NCBI GenBank assembly: GCA_963774945.1
Contig: CAVZHA010000003.1
Coordinates: 186,001 to 250,000, forward strand
Length of the DNA: 64,000 nucleotides
Reading direction: 5' to 3'
DNA from: Trebonia sp963774945
GTDB taxonomy: Bacteria; Actinomycetota; Actinomycetes; Streptosporangiales; Streptosporangiaceae
In this document: positions 44,365 through 54,199 of the stretch, in pieces
Layout: every line of letters starts with the position of its first letter
Numbering within the stretch: position 1 is the first letter of the stretch
Program-made: the position numbers and the translations under genes
Notes under the pieces: generated by a model
What the model was told of the DNA's origin: nothing
The model's database searches: none
What the model saw: only the letters and a program-made list of their open reading frames with translations

Positions 44365-45051
44365 TCAGGCGACCGTGAATCCCCCGTCCATGGGCAGGAT
44401 CGTCCCGGTCACCAGGGTCGCGTCGACGAGATAGGCGACGGCGCCGGCCACGTCGGCGGCGGTGCCGATCCGGCCGGCGGGCACGCTGCCCGCGGCCGCG
44501 GTGAACTGGGCCTGGCGCTGGTCGTCGGGCAGAAACGACCACCAGGGGGTGTCGATGATGCCCGGTGAGACCGCGTTGACGCGCACCGGCGCGAGCTCGG
44601 CCGCCAGCGGCGAGACCATCCGCTCGATCGCGCCGTTGACGGCCGCCAGCGTGACGGTGCCGGGCAGCGCGGCCCGGGCGCTGGCGGCGGAGATCATCGT
44701 GATCGACTCCGTCACCTGCGCCTGGCGGATCGCGTGGACGTAGCCGAAGAGCTTGCCGGTGAAGGCGGTCTCGAAGTCGTCGAGGCTGATCTCGCGGATC
44801 GGGCCGAGTCCGACCGCGCCCGGGCTGAAGGCGAGCACGAGATGCTCGAACGGCCCCAGCCGCTTGAAGAACGCCGCCACCGCGTCCCGGTCGGTCCCGT
44901 CGAGCCGTTCGACGTCAGCGAACTTGCCCTCCAGGCCGGCCAGCTTCACCGGATCGCGGCCGGTCACGGTGACGTCGAAGTTGGCGCTGGCGAGGTGCTC
45001 GGCGGTCGCCAGCCCGATGCCGGAGGTTCCGCCCATGACCACTGCGCGCAT
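44365..45051 (-). CDS. SDR-family protein lacking the YxxxK pair
   Basis: 228 residues from ATG 45051. MRAVVMGGTSGIGLATAEHL is the cofactor loop, HLVLAFSPGAVGLG stands for the NNAG region and VRVNAVSPGIIDTPWWSF for the last helices. At the catalytic site, however, the text reads GTVTLAAVNGAIERMVSPLA, so the Tyr and Lys of classical SDRs are absent. A branch of actinobacterial SDRs shares this AAVNGA segment, so it is a family trait. It is divergent from a TetR gene with an inverted repeat between, and is likely its target. Confidence 0.85.
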   Translation of the reverse strand: MRAVVMGGTSGIGLATAEHLASANFDVTVTGRDPVKLAGLEGKFADVERLDGTDRDAVAAFFKRLGPFEHLVLAFSPGAVGLGPIREISLDDFETAFTGKLFGYVHAIRQAQVTESITMISAASARAALPGTVTLAAVNGAIERMVSPLAAELAPVRVNAVSPGIIDTPWWSFLPDDQRQAQFTAAAGSVPAGRIGTAADVAGAVAYLVDATLVTGTILPMDGGFTVA

Positions 45052-45081
45052 GTGTCTCCCCTTAACAGTTTCGGTACTCTA

Positions 45082-45103
45082 CGTCTCGATACTATACGAG
45101 ACG
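45082..45103. promoter_or_regulatory. Inverted repeat, probable TetR operator
   Basis: CGTCTCG (45082-45088) and CGAGACG (45097-45103) around ATACTATA, in the 74-bp space between the divergent SDR and TetR genes. It is well placed to control both promoters. Confidence 0.7.
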
Positions 45104-45125
45104 AGGCGTCTTGTAACATCGACTT

Positions 45126-45704
45126 ATGAGCGGAGGACGATCGCCCGGGCGGCCGCGCAGCGAGGCGTCCCGGCAGGCGACGCTGATGGCCGCGCTCGAG
45201 CTGGCGGCCGAGGTCGGCTACGGCCGTCTCACCATCGAGGGCATCGCCGCGCGGGCCGGCGTCGGCAAGCAGACCATCTACCGGTGGTGGCCTTCCAAGG
45301 CGGACATCCTGCTTGAGGCCGGAGCGGCCAAGGCCGACCTGCACGTGCCGGTGACCGATCACGGCAGCTACCGCGCCGACCTGCGCACGTTCCTCGAGGC
45401 CAGCTACCAGATGGCCAGCTTCCCAGGGCTGGCCGACCTACTGCGCGGGCTGATGGCCGAGGCGCAGATCGACCCGGAGTTCGGCGACCGTTTCCGCGCC
45501 GCCTTCCTTGAGCGCCGTCGCGAAGCACTCGCCGTCATCATCAACCGCGCCCGCGAACGGGGCGACCTGCCGGCCCGCCCCGCCTCCGGCACCGTCGCCG
45601 ACATCGTCTTCGGCACCATCTGGTACCGGACCCTGGCAACCCGCCAGCCCTTGGACGCCGACCTCGTCGACGACCTCATCGCCCTGCTCGCCCCGACGAC
45701 CTAA
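45126..45704 (+). CDS. TetR-family regulator
   Basis: 192 residues from ATG 45126. HTH: EASRQATLMAALELAAEVGY, LTIEGIAARAGVGKQTIYRW with WPSKADILLEAG. The C-terminal domain is of the TetR_C_16/33-like type (ADLRTFLEASYQMASF, ADLLRGLMAEAQIDPEFGDR, ADIVFGTIWYRTLATRQPLD). It probably represses itself and the divergent SDR through the CGTCTCG/CGAGACG site. The ligand is unknown. Intact. Confidence 0.9.
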   Translation: MSGGRSPGRPRSEASRQATLMAALELAAEVGYGRLTIEGIAARAGVGKQTIYRWWPSKADILLEAGAAKADLHVPVTDHGSYRADLRTFLEASYQMASFPGLADLLRGLMAEAQIDPEFGDRFRAAFLERRREALAVIINRARERGDLPARPASGTVADIVFGTIWYRTLATRQPLDADLVDDLIALLAPTT

Positions 45705-46267
45705 CGGCGCTTGGCTGCGCCGAGGTGCTAGGCGGGCCCAGCCGGCTACGCCAGCGACAGGTTTCGCGGTCTGTCACCTACGCCATCGACATCGCCTATC
45801 AGTGTCAACGGCGTAGCCGACAGGTCGCGTAGGCGATCGGTGGCGTAGGCGACAGGCGACGTCTGGTGTCGGTGGCGTAGGCGATCGACGACCTTTGGGG
45901 CCGGTGGGGTAGGTGACAGGCGACGTTGGGGGGTCGGAGGGCGGGCAACGGGCGGGGTTCGGGGTCGGCGACAGCCTGCGCCCGTGGCGAGATCCTCGGC
46001 CGGCGGCCGGGCATCGGCACACCGTCCTCACCGTCACCACGGTCAACAGGCCGGACGGATATACGTGTCATCGTGGGGAGTTCGCTCCCGCCCACGCCGC
46101 GCTCGCCGGCGTCGCCGACCGGGCGAGACGGAGGCGGTACGGGGACGGGTCTTACTGGGAGATGCTGCCGGCGATAAAGAGATAGCTGCCGAGCACGACA
46201 GCGGACACGAGGAGCTGGGCTGAGGCCACGGTATCGCGGTGCCGGGCCGGATTGACCGGAGATGTTT
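45705..46267. repeat. Repeat-rich intergenic region incl. element E1
   Basis: About 560 bp without a gene. From 45773 to 45930 units of the form GGCGTAGGCGA(CA/TC)GG recur about five times at uneven spacing, with one inverted copy at 45775. At 45964-46080 lies element E1, which shares about three quarters of its bases, on the opposite strand, with E2 at 55541-55653. Several open frames cover the region on both strands but show no gene-like features. Confidence 0.7.
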
Positions 46268-47608
46268 TCAGGCGGTATCGGCGCGCGCGGACTCGGCCAG
46301 TGCGGGCGTTTGGCCTGGCAGCGTCGTCTCGGCTGGCGCAGCGGCGGCGGGCGCCGCACCGGAGGCCGCCGGGCGGTCCGTGAGGGCGCGCCAGCCGATC
46401 GTGGCGGTCAGCAGCAGCGCCACGCCGGACAGGCTGAACCCGTCGCTGGCGCCGAACGTCTGGCTCATGTAGCCGGCGAACGGGCTGGTGGCAGGTTCGG
46501 TGCCGGGCAGCGCCATGGTCCACAGGCCCATCACCCGGCCGCGCATGGACGGATCGGCGGCCAGCTGGACGAGCGTGTTCGCCTGGGCGATGAACCAGAT
46601 CGAGAGGCAGCCGGTCGCGGCCAGTCCCAGCATCACCAGCCACAGCGCGGGGGCGGCGGCCGTGCCGAATACGGCGGCCGCGGTCGCGATGGCCAGCGCG
46701 CCGACGGACCGGCCGGTCAGACGGCCCGGGCCCGCCGAGGCGAGCAGCGCGCCGGGCAGCGCGCCGATGCCGAACATCGCCATCATCAGGCCGTATCCGC
46801 CGCCGCCGAGGTGGAACACGCGGGTGGCCAGCAGCGGTAGCTGCACGCTGAGGTTGAACAGCAGGCCCGAGGCGGCGGCCAGGAACAGGCACACCCGGAT
46901 GGGCCGATTCCGCCAGGCGTACCGCACACCCGCCCGGAGCTGCCCGGGCGGCGCCTTACGGGCCCTGGCAGCGGCCGGCCGCGCCGCCGGGTGCTGCGGC
47001 CGATGCCTGAGCAGCACGAACAGCGGCTGCAGGTAAGACGCGGCGTTGAGCGCGCAGCAGGCCCCGACGCCGACGGTGGCGAGCAGCACGCCGCCGACCG
47101 CGGGCCCGACCACGCGGGAGATATTCAGCACGACCTCGTACAGGCTGACCGCGCTGGCGAGGCGCCCGGTCCCCACCAGGTCGATCACGTAGACCTGGCG
47201 GGCCGTGCCGTCTGGGGCGCTGACGCATCCGGTGAGGGCGGCGATGACGAAGAGCATCCACAGCTTGACCAGCCCGGTCGCGATGAGCGTGGCCGCCAGC
47301 GCCGCCAGCAACAGCAGCAGGGTCTGCGTGACGATCAGCAGCCGCCGCCGGTCGAACCGGTCCACCAGCGTGCCCGCGTACGGCCCGAACACCAGCAGCG
47401 GCAGGAACGTGCAGGCAGTCATCAGGCCGAGGTCGACGCCGTTGCCGGTGAGGCGGAGAACCAGCCAGGACATCGCCACACCCTGGGTCATCGTGCCGGA
47501 CGCCGAGAAGACCTGGGCGAGGAACCAGGGCCTGAATTCGGGTGACTCAAGCGAACGGAAAGCCTGCCGCAGCCCCGAGTGCCGCGCGTTATCTGCTGAA
47601 AAAGCCAT
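46268..47608 (-). CDS. MFS transporter, exporter type
   Basis: 446 residues from ATG 47608. About 12 membrane segments. SGTMTQGVAMSWLVLRLTGN is TM1, FGPYAGTLVDRFDRRRLLIV the conserved loop 2-3 of the MFS_3/enterobactin-exporter group, and IATGLVKLWMLFVIAALTGC with AVSLYEVVLNISRVVGPAVG follow. The second half contains GIGALPGALLASAGPGRLTG and AQANTLVQLAADPSMRGRVM. Such proteins export drugs or siderophores. The C-terminus is Ala/Pro-rich. It is divergent from the ROK gene with a short inverted repeat between, so control by that repressor is likely. Confidence 0.85.
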   Translation of the reverse strand: MAFSADNARHSGLRQAFRSLESPEFRPWFLAQVFSASGTMTQGVAMSWLVLRLTGNGVDLGLMTACTFLPLLVFGPYAGTLVDRFDRRRLLIVTQTLLLLLAALAATLIATGLVKLWMLFVIAALTGCVSAPDGTARQVYVIDLVGTGRLASAVSLYEVVLNISRVVGPAVGGVLLATVGVGACCALNAASYLQPLFVLLRHRPQHPAARPAAARARKAPPGQLRAGVRYAWRNRPIRVCLFLAAASGLLFNLSVQLPLLATRVFHLGGGGYGLMMAMFGIGALPGALLASAGPGRLTGRSVGALAIATAAAVFGTAAAPALWLVMLGLAATGCLSIWFIAQANTLVQLAADPSMRGRVMGLWTMALPGTEPATSPFAGYMSQTFGASDGFSLSGVALLLTATIGWRALTDRPAASGAAPAAAAPAETTLPGQTPALAESARADTA

Positions 47609-47611
47609 ATA

Positions 47612-47630
47612 TGGCCATAATAACCGGCCA
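47612..47630. promoter_or_regulatory. Short inverted repeat between MFS and ROK genes
   Basis: TGGCC and GGCCA around ATAATAACC in an AT-rich 100-bp divergent region. A possible operator for the ROK protein. Confidence 0.35.
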
Positions 47631-47713
47631 AAACCAGGCGATATTAATCCGGATTCGTCATAATGATGGGGAAGAGGCGGAGCGGTCGCCGCCCTGGTCG
47701 TGAGGGGAAGCCG

Positions 47714-48850
47714 ATGCCATACGACCCCGGGGGCAGCGCCAGCGAACTGCTCGCGCTGCTCGAATGCTCGGGACCGCTGACCCGGTCCGACCTCGTCCGG
47801 CTGTCCGGACTGCCCCGGACGACCGTCACCGGCATGGTCGGTGACCTGATCAGCCGGGAGCTTATCGTAGAGCGCACGACCGGTCAGGCGGACCGGACTA
47901 CCCAGGCCGGCCGGCCGCCGCGGACGCTGGCGTCGGCCGCGCCGCCGACCGTCACCGCCGTGCTCTCGTGCGGGCGGGCCGGCATCGAGGCCGCCCTCGT
48001 CACCTACCCCGGGCAGATCATCGCCCGGCTCTCGTCGACCGAGGTAGTCGGCTATCAGGCGGCCGATCTGGGATCGATCGCGAAGCCGGTCGGTGACCTG
48101 GTCGAGGAGCTCCTCCTGGGATCGGGGTGCTCGCGCGATCAGCTCGGCTGCGCCGTGATCGGGCTGCCCAGGCCGGTCGGTGCGGGCGAGTCGGCCGTCG
48201 CGGTGTCGGAGCGGCTGGCCGTCCCGGTGCACGTGGAGAACGACGCCAACCTCGGCACGCTGGGCGAGGCCGCGTTCGGGGCCGGCCGCGGCCACGACAG
48301 CTTCGTCTACGTCACGCTCGGGCACAACGTGGGGGCGGGCCTCGTCATCGGCGGGCGGCTGCACCGCGGCGCCTCCGGGTTCGGCGGCGAGCTGGCGCAC
48401 GTACAGGTCCGGGTCGACGGCGATCTGTGCAGCTGCGGCGGTCGCGGCTGCCTGGCCGCGATCGTGGGCTCCTCGCTGCTTGACTACGTCCGGCTGTCCA
48501 ATGAGAAGCAGCTCGCGCTCCCCCAGATGCTCGCGCTGGCGGCGGAACGCGACCCCGGCGTGCGCCGGGTATTCGCCGACCTCGGCCGGCTGGTGGGCAG
48601 GCCGCTGGCCAGCTTCTGCACCATGTTCGACCCGGCCGCGGTGGTCGTGGACGGGTCGCTCGGCGCGGCCGGCCAGTACGTGCTGGCTGGGGTCAGGGAG
48701 TCAATCGACCGGCACACCGCCCCCGTGGTGGCCGACTCGGTCCAGGTCATCAGCGGCGAGCTGGGCGACCGGGCGGAACCGCTCGGCGGGGCCGCCCTGG
48801 CCCGCAGCCTCCGTCTCGCCGCCGTCCGCGGCGCGCGGGCGCACCGCTGA
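47714..48850 (+). CDS. ROK-family transcriptional repressor
   Basis: 378 residues from ATG 47714, chosen for GAGGGGAAG eight bases before; ATG 47663 adds 17 basic residues. A winged-helix head (LLALLECSGPLTRSDLVRLS, LPRTTVTGMVGDLIS) is followed by the ROK domain: VHVENDANLGTLGEAAFGAG, VTLGHNVGAGLVIGG, RGASGFGGELAHVQV and the zinc motif CSCGGRGCL. These proteins bind sugars or sugar phosphates and repress nearby genes. The divergent MFS exporter is the obvious target. Intact. Confidence 0.9.
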   Translation: MPYDPGGSASELLALLECSGPLTRSDLVRLSGLPRTTVTGMVGDLISRELIVERTTGQADRTTQAGRPPRTLASAAPPTVTAVLSCGRAGIEAALVTYPGQIIARLSSTEVVGYQAADLGSIAKPVGDLVEELLLGSGCSRDQLGCAVIGLPRPVGAGESAVAVSERLAVPVHVENDANLGTLGEAAFGAGRGHDSFVYVTLGHNVGAGLVIGGRLHRGASGFGGELAHVQVRVDGDLCSCGGRGCLAAIVGSSLLDYVRLSNEKQLALPQMLALAAERDPGVRRVFADLGRLVGRPLASFCTMFDPAAVVVDGSLGAAGQYVLAGVRESIDRHTAPVVADSVQVISGELGDRAEPLGGAALARSLRLAAVRGARAHR

Positions 48851-48860
48851 CCGCGTCCGA

Positions 48861-49733
48861 CTAGGGCAGCACGACCGTGCGGTTGCCGTTCAGCAGCACG
48901 CGGTGATCGGCGTGCCAGGCGACCGCGCGCGCCAGCACCTGGGTCTCGACGTCGCGGCCGGCCTCGACTAGCCGGTCAGGGCCGTAGGAATGGTCCACCC
49001 GCACCAGGCCCTGCTCGATGATCGGGCCCTCGTCGAGGTCCGGCGTCACGTAGTGCGCGGTCGCCCCGACCAGCTTCACGCCCTTGGCGTGCGCCTGGTG
49101 GTACGGCTTGGCGCCCTTGAAGGACGGCAGGAACGAGTGGTGGATGTTGATCATCCGGCCCTCGACCCGCTTGCACACCTCGGGCGAGAGGATCTGCATG
49201 TAGCGGGCGAGCACCACCAGTTCGGTCTTGGTCTCGTCGATCAGCGACAGCAGCTTCGCCTCGGCGGCGGGCTTGGTGTCGGCCGTGACCGGGACGTAGT
49301 GGAACGGCACCCGGTAGGTCTCGGTCAGCTCGCGGAAGACCTGGTGGTTGGAGACGACGCCGACAATCTCGATCGGCAGCGATCCGGCCGACCAGCGGAA
49401 GAGCAGGTCGTTCAGGCAGTGCCCGAGCTGGGAGACCATCACCAGCGTCTTGATCCGCTCGGACTTGTCGTGCAGCCGCCAGGTCATGTGGAACGACTCG
49501 GCCACCCAGGCGAAGTCGCGCTCGAGGTTGGCGACCTGCAGCCCCGGCTGCGGCACCGAGAAGTGCACCCGCATGAAGAACAGTCCGTCGTCGGGCTCGC
49601 CGTACTGCTGGCTGGTGATGATGTTGGCCGAGTGCTGCACCAGAAAGCTGGACACCGAGTAGACGATGCCGGGCTTGTCCGGGCAGGAAAGGGTCAGGAT
49701 GAACTCCCGCCCGCTGCGATCCTCCGTGCTCAT
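48861..49733 (-). CDS. purU: Formyltetrahydrofolate deformylase
   Basis: 290 residues from ATG 49733. An N-terminal ACT domain (FILTLSCPDKPGIVYSVSSF) precedes the formyltransferase-like catalytic domain: KTLVMVSQLGHCLNDLLFRW, IEIVGVVSNHQVF, VVLARYMQILSPEVCKRVEG, MINIHHSFLPSFKGAKPYHQ (catalytic Asn-His) and GATAHYVTPDLDEGPIIEQG. It splits 10-formyl-THF into formate and THF. In demethylation clusters it regenerates THF loaded by the GcvT-type domain of the oxidoreductase, as found here at 50913. Convergent with ROK by ten bases. Confidence 0.95.
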   Translation of the reverse strand: MSTEDRSGREFILTLSCPDKPGIVYSVSSFLVQHSANIITSQQYGEPDDGLFFMRVHFSVPQPGLQVANLERDFAWVAESFHMTWRLHDKSERIKTLVMVSQLGHCLNDLLFRWSAGSLPIEIVGVVSNHQVFRELTETYRVPFHYVPVTADTKPAAEAKLLSLIDETKTELVVLARYMQILSPEVCKRVEGRMINIHHSFLPSFKGAKPYHQAHAKGVKLVGATAHYVTPDLDEGPIIEQGLVRVDHSYGPDRLVEAGRDVETQVLARAVAWHADHRVLLNGNRTVVLP

Positions 49734-50038
49734 ATCCACCACCATTCGGGACGGCCGAGCCGCGCGTCAAGGGCCGGCCGACCGCGTTTGCCTCGCCTGT
49801 CTTCGACGCCAAATGTACGTGGCACGGCGCTGTGACGTGACCTAGGCACGATCGCGATAACGCCGCTGAGCTCACACTTAGATTTCCAAGTCGGCCACAT
49901 TTCACTTTGGTGTTTCCCACAACGTTGGCCCGCCGGTGTGCTCTCAGGCCGACTGGAGGCGAGCGCGCTATTGACACCAGGGGCCATATCGTAGAACTTG
50001 GTCCCATAACGTGGTTTAGCCCGATAGGCGAGGCGCCG
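49734..50038. promoter_or_regulatory. Divergent promoter region of purU and iclR genes
   Basis: About 305 bp, richer in AT at 49880-49925 than its surroundings. It contains near-palindromic CCAAGT ... ACTTTGG (about 49892-49916). Expected to hold the IclR binding site and both promoters; no gene seen. Confidence 0.4.
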
Positions 50039-50819
50039 ATGAGCAACCCCAACGGCACGCAGGCCGTGGACCGGGCGGCGACGCTGCTGTCGGAGGTTGT
50101 GCACGCGTCCGATCCGGTCACGTTCACCGAGCTGACCGTCCGGCACCGGGCTGGCCAAGTCGACGACGTCCCGGCTGCTGCTCGCGCTCGAGCGCAATCA
50201 CCTGGTCCGCCGGGACGACCACGGCCGGTTCCTGCCGGGCGAGATGTTCGTCAGCTTCGCCTGGCGCGACGGCGGCGGATCGTCGCTCGTCGCGGTCGCG
50301 CAGCCATTTCTCGACCGGCTCGGCAAGGCCACCGGCGAGACGATCAACCTCGGCGTCGCGACCTCGGGGCACAGCGTCGACCAGATCGCCCAGGTCGACT
50401 GCGCCTACCTCATCGGCGGCACCAACTGGGTGGGCCGCCCGGTCCCGCTGCACGCCTCGGGGCTTGGCAAGGTGCTGCTCGCCTACGGCGCCGCCAAGCT
50501 GCCGCCCGGCGCGCTCGAGCCGTGCACCGAGAAGACGATCACGAGCGAGGCCGCGCTCCGCGCGGAGCTGGCCGCCGTCCGCGCCCGCGGCTACGCGGTG
50601 ACCGACGAGGAGCTCGAGGCGGGGCTGATCGCGTTCGCCGCCCCGGTCTTCCGCTACGACGGCACGGTGGTGGCGGCCATGTCGGTCTCCGCGCCCACGT
50701 CGCGGATGACCAGGGACGTGGCGGCGAACGCGGCCCGCCGGTGCGCCGACGAGGCCGCCGGGCTGTCGGCCGCCCTCGGCCATCGGCCGCGCAAGCCGCT
50801 GTCGAGAGCCGCGGGATGA
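50039..50819 (+). CDS. IclR-family regulator (one frame break)
   Basis: About 259 residues from ATG 50039 with one break near 50147 (GTCCGG-c-ACCGGG). The winged helix: GTQAVDRAATLLSEVVHASD, then after the break GLAKSTTSRLLLALERNHLV. The effector domain: FLPGEMFVSFAWRDGGGSSL, GATGETINLG-type strand, AYLIGGTNWVGRPVPLHASG, KVLLAYGAAKLPPG and ITSEAALRAELAAVRARGYA. It probably controls the downstream oxidoreductase-ETF operon and/or divergent purU. The break is placed between helices 2 and 3 of the HTH and is likely an error. Confidence 0.85.
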
Positions 50820-50912
50820 CCGGCCTGCCCGGCGTCGCCGCCAGGGAGCACCTGATCGCAGACCCCTTCTAGCTGAGTCGCAGTCCGAGCTGAGTTTGCC
50901 TGAGGAGACACC

Positions 50913-53415
50913 ATGACTGACATGCCGGCCCGCGCGAGCGCCGTGGTCATTGGCGCGGGGATCGTCGGCAACAGCCTCGTCCACCACCTGGCGCTGCTTG
51001 GCTGGCGGGATATCGTCCTGCTGGACAAGGGGCCGCTGCCGAACCCGGGCGGCTCCACCGGTCACGCGTCCAACTTCATCTTCCCGATCGAGTACTCGCG
51101 GCTGATGTTCGAGCTGACCAGGGACTCGACCGAGCAGTACAGGGCGCTCGGGGTCTTCACCGAGTCCGGCGGCATCGAGGTCGCGCGCACCCAGGAGCGG
51201 ATGCAGGAACTGCGCCGGCGCATCACCCAGGCCAAGGCGTGGGGGATCCCGGCCGAGATCCTCACCCCCGAGGGCGTGCAGAAGCTCGTCCCCTATCTCG
51301 ACCCGTCGGTCATCCTCGGCGGGGGTTACTTCCCCACCGTCGGCGTCGTCGACTCGCTGCGCGCGGGCACGCTGATGCGCGAGCAGGCGGTGTCGGCCGG
51401 GGCGCTGACCGTCGTCGCCGGCGCGGAGGTGCTCGACATCACCACCGCCGCCGGGCGGGTCACCGGGGTGGTCACCAGCCAGGGCGAGATCGCGACCGGG
51501 AACGTGGTCATCTGCTGCGGCGTGTGGTCGCCTAAGGTCGCCGCGCTGGCCGGGGCCCGGCTGGCGCTCACCCCGACCGTGCACCAGATGATCAGCGTCG
51601 GCCCGATCGGCCTGTTCGCCGAGACCACCGGCGAGATCTCCTACCCGATCGTCCGCGACGTGGACGAGGGCATGTACGAGCGGCAGCACGGTGGCGACAT
51701 GGAGGTCGGCTCGTACATGCACCGGCCGATCATCGTGCCGCCGGAGACGATCCCGTCCAACGAGGAGGCGGTGCTCTCGCCGACCGAGCTGCCGTTCACC
51801 GCCGACGACTTCGACCCCCAGCTGGCGGCGTCGCTCGAGCTCATGCCGGAGCTGCTTGGCGACGAGAAGGCCGGCATCAGGTACGCGATCAACGGGCTGA
51901 TCTCGATGACGCCGGACGGCCATCCCCTGCTCGGCGAGACCCCCGAGGTCAAGGGGCTGTGGGCGGCCGCGGCGAGCTGGATCAAGGAGGGCCCGGGGTG
52001 CGGCCGGGCGGTCGCCGAGCTGATGTCGGGGCGGGTGCCGACCATCGACGTGCACGAGGCGGCCGTCTCCCGGTTCTACCCGTCCTCGCGGACGACCGGG
52101 TTCGGGCGCGCCCGGGCGGCCGAGTCGTTCAACAAGATGTACGGCATCGTCCACCCGGCCGAGCAGTACGAGTCGGAGCGCCCGCTGCGCACCGGCCCGC
52201 TGTACGAGCGGGCCAGGGAGCTCGGCGCGGTGTTCCGCGAGACCGCGCGCTGGGAGCGGCCGCACTGGTACGCGTCCAACGAGCCGCTGCTGGCGACGTA
52301 CGCAGGCCGGATCATGGACCGGCCCGCCGAATGGGACTCCCGCTGGTGGTCGCCGATCATCAACGCCGAGCACCTGGCGATGCGGGACGGGGCCGGCCTG
52401 GTCGACCTGTCCGCGTTCACCATCCTCGACGTCGCCGGCCCGGGGGCGCTGGCCGGGCTGCAGCGCATCGCGGTCGCCCAGCTCGACGTGCCGGCCGGGC
52501 GGACCGTGTACACGCCGTTCCTCAACGAGGCGGGCCGCTTCGTGGCCGACCTCACGATCATGCGGCTCGGCGCGAGTCACTTCCGCGTGGTCACCGGCGC
52601 CGCCGACGGCGGACGAGACGCCCAGTGGATCAGCGACCGGCTGCCCGACGACGCGCAGCTGGTCGACGTCTCGTCGGCGTGGTCCACGATCGGGCTCTGG
52701 GGACCCCGCGCCCAGGATGTCCTCGCGGCGGCGAATCGCGACGGTGACCACAGTCGCCCCGGACCGTTCGGGATGATCGAATCTTTTGAACTTGGCGGCG
52801 CGGTCGTGCTCGCCTCCCGCATCTCCTACGTGGGCGAGTTCGGCTGGGAGCTGCACGTGCCCGCGGAGCAGGCCGGGCACCTGTGGGACCTGCTGCTGGC
52901 GGCGGGGCGGCCGTACGGGCTGGTGCCGGTCGGGATCGGCGTGTACGGGACGACGGGGCGGCTTGAGAAGGGGTACCGGGCGTTCGGGGCCGAGCTCACC
53001 GGCGAGTACAACCCGGTCGAGGCCGGGATGACGCGGCCGAGGGTGAAGTCGGCCGACTTCATCGGCAAGGAGGAGTACCTGGCCGCGCGGGCGGCCGCGC
53101 CGGCGGCGGTGCTGTGCACGCTCACCGTCGATTCGGCATCCGTCGGCCGACGGGACGCCGCGGTACCTGCTTGGCGGCGAGCCGATCCTGCGGCTGGACG
53201 GCTCGCGTCTGGTGGACGCGCTCGGGCGGCCGTCGTACGTGACCTCGGCCGGGTCGGGGCCGTCGGTCGGCAAGCACCTGCTGATGGCGTACCTGCCGGC
53301 CCCGGTGGCCGAGGTCGGCACGCCGCTGCTGGCGGAGTACATGGGCGAGCAGTACCCGGTGACGGTCGCGTCGCACGGGGCCGTGTTCGACCCGGGCGGC
53401 GAGCGGATGCGGTGA
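50913..53415 (+). CDS. FAD-dependent dimethylglycine/sarcosine-type dehydrogenase with GcvT domain
   Basis: About 834 residues from ATG 50913 (GAGGAGACACC upstream) with one break near 53137. The N-terminal DAO domain has SAVVIGAGIVGNSLVHHLAL and STGHASNFIFPIEYSRLMFE, then GISMT-like substrate region and LWAAAASWIKEGPGCGRAVA. A central FAO_M linker (WSPIINAEHLAMRDGAGLVD) leads to the GcvT folate-binding domain (PGALAGLQRIAVAQLDVPAG, ASRISYVGEFGWELHVPAEQ). The C-terminal GCV_T_C part is read after the break, ending GEQYPVTVASHGAVFDP. It oxidatively demethylates an N-methyl amine, passing the methyl group to THF and electrons to the ETF encoded next. Confidence 0.9.
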
Positions 53416-53424
53416 GCGGCGGTC

Positions 53425-54199
53425 ATGGAGATCCTGGTCTGCGTTAAGCGGGTACCGACGGTCGGCGGCGCGATCACGCTGACGGCCGACCGGCGCGCGA
53501 TCGACACCAAGGCGTCGGGCTTCACGATCAGCCCGCACGAGGAGTGCGCGGTCGAGGAGGCGGTCCGGCTGGCCGAGCGGTTCGGCGGGTCGGTGACGGT
53601 GGTGACGCTCGGGCCCGCCTCCGCCGAGGAGCAGTTGCGCGCCTGCCTGGCGCTCGGGGCGTCCGCCGCGGTGCTCATCGAGACCGAGCCGGGCCTGGAG
53701 GCCGGGCCGATCGCGACCGCGGCCGCGCTGCACGCGGTGGCGGCGGGCGGCCGGTTCGACCTGGTGCTGCTGGGCAACGAGGCGTCTGACACCGGCGACT
53801 ACCAGGTCGGCATCCGGCTCGCGCACCTGCTCGGCTGGCCGGCCGCGACCGGGATCAAGGCGCTCGCGGTGGACGACGCCGCGGGTTCGGTGTCGGCGTC
53901 GCGGACCTACCGGGGAGTGCTTGAGACGTTCGCGCTTGAGTTGCCGTGCGTGGTGACCGTTAAGGAAGGGATCAACCTGCCGCGCTATCCCTCGCTGCCG
54001 GGACGGCTTCGGGCTAAGCGGGCGGCGATCACGCAGGGTTCCGGGTCCGGAGCCAGCCGGCGCAGCCGCCGCGGACGTGCGGATGACGTCGCTGCGGGTG
54101 CCGGACGCGCCGAGGAAGCAGGCGACCGTGCTCGGTCACGGCGCCGAGGCGGTGCCGGCCCTGGTGGACGTGCTGGTGCAGCTCGGGGTGGTCACATGA
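53425..54199 (+). CDS. etfB: Electron transfer flavoprotein beta subunit (one frame break)
   Basis: About 258 residues from ATG 53425 with one break near 54045. MEILVCVKRVPTVGGAITLT, ISPHEECAVEEAVRLAERFG, VLLGNEASDTGDYQVGIRLA and the ETF-beta signature area ETFALELPCVVTVKEGINLP are clear. After the break the protein ends MTSLRVPDAPRKQATVLGHG and LVDVLVQLGVVT. It binds AMP and accepts electrons with EtfA. It begins nine bases after the dehydrogenase stop and its stop overlaps the EtfA start (ATGA). So dehydrogenase, etfB and etfA form one operon. Confidence 0.9.

Noticed and set aside
50124..53792. Very long minus-strand open frame (over 1,200 codons) opposite the dehydrogenase
   Set aside because: Composition is Arg/Gly/Pro/Asp with no domain, and the plus strand encodes a clear FAD/GcvT protein over the same bases.
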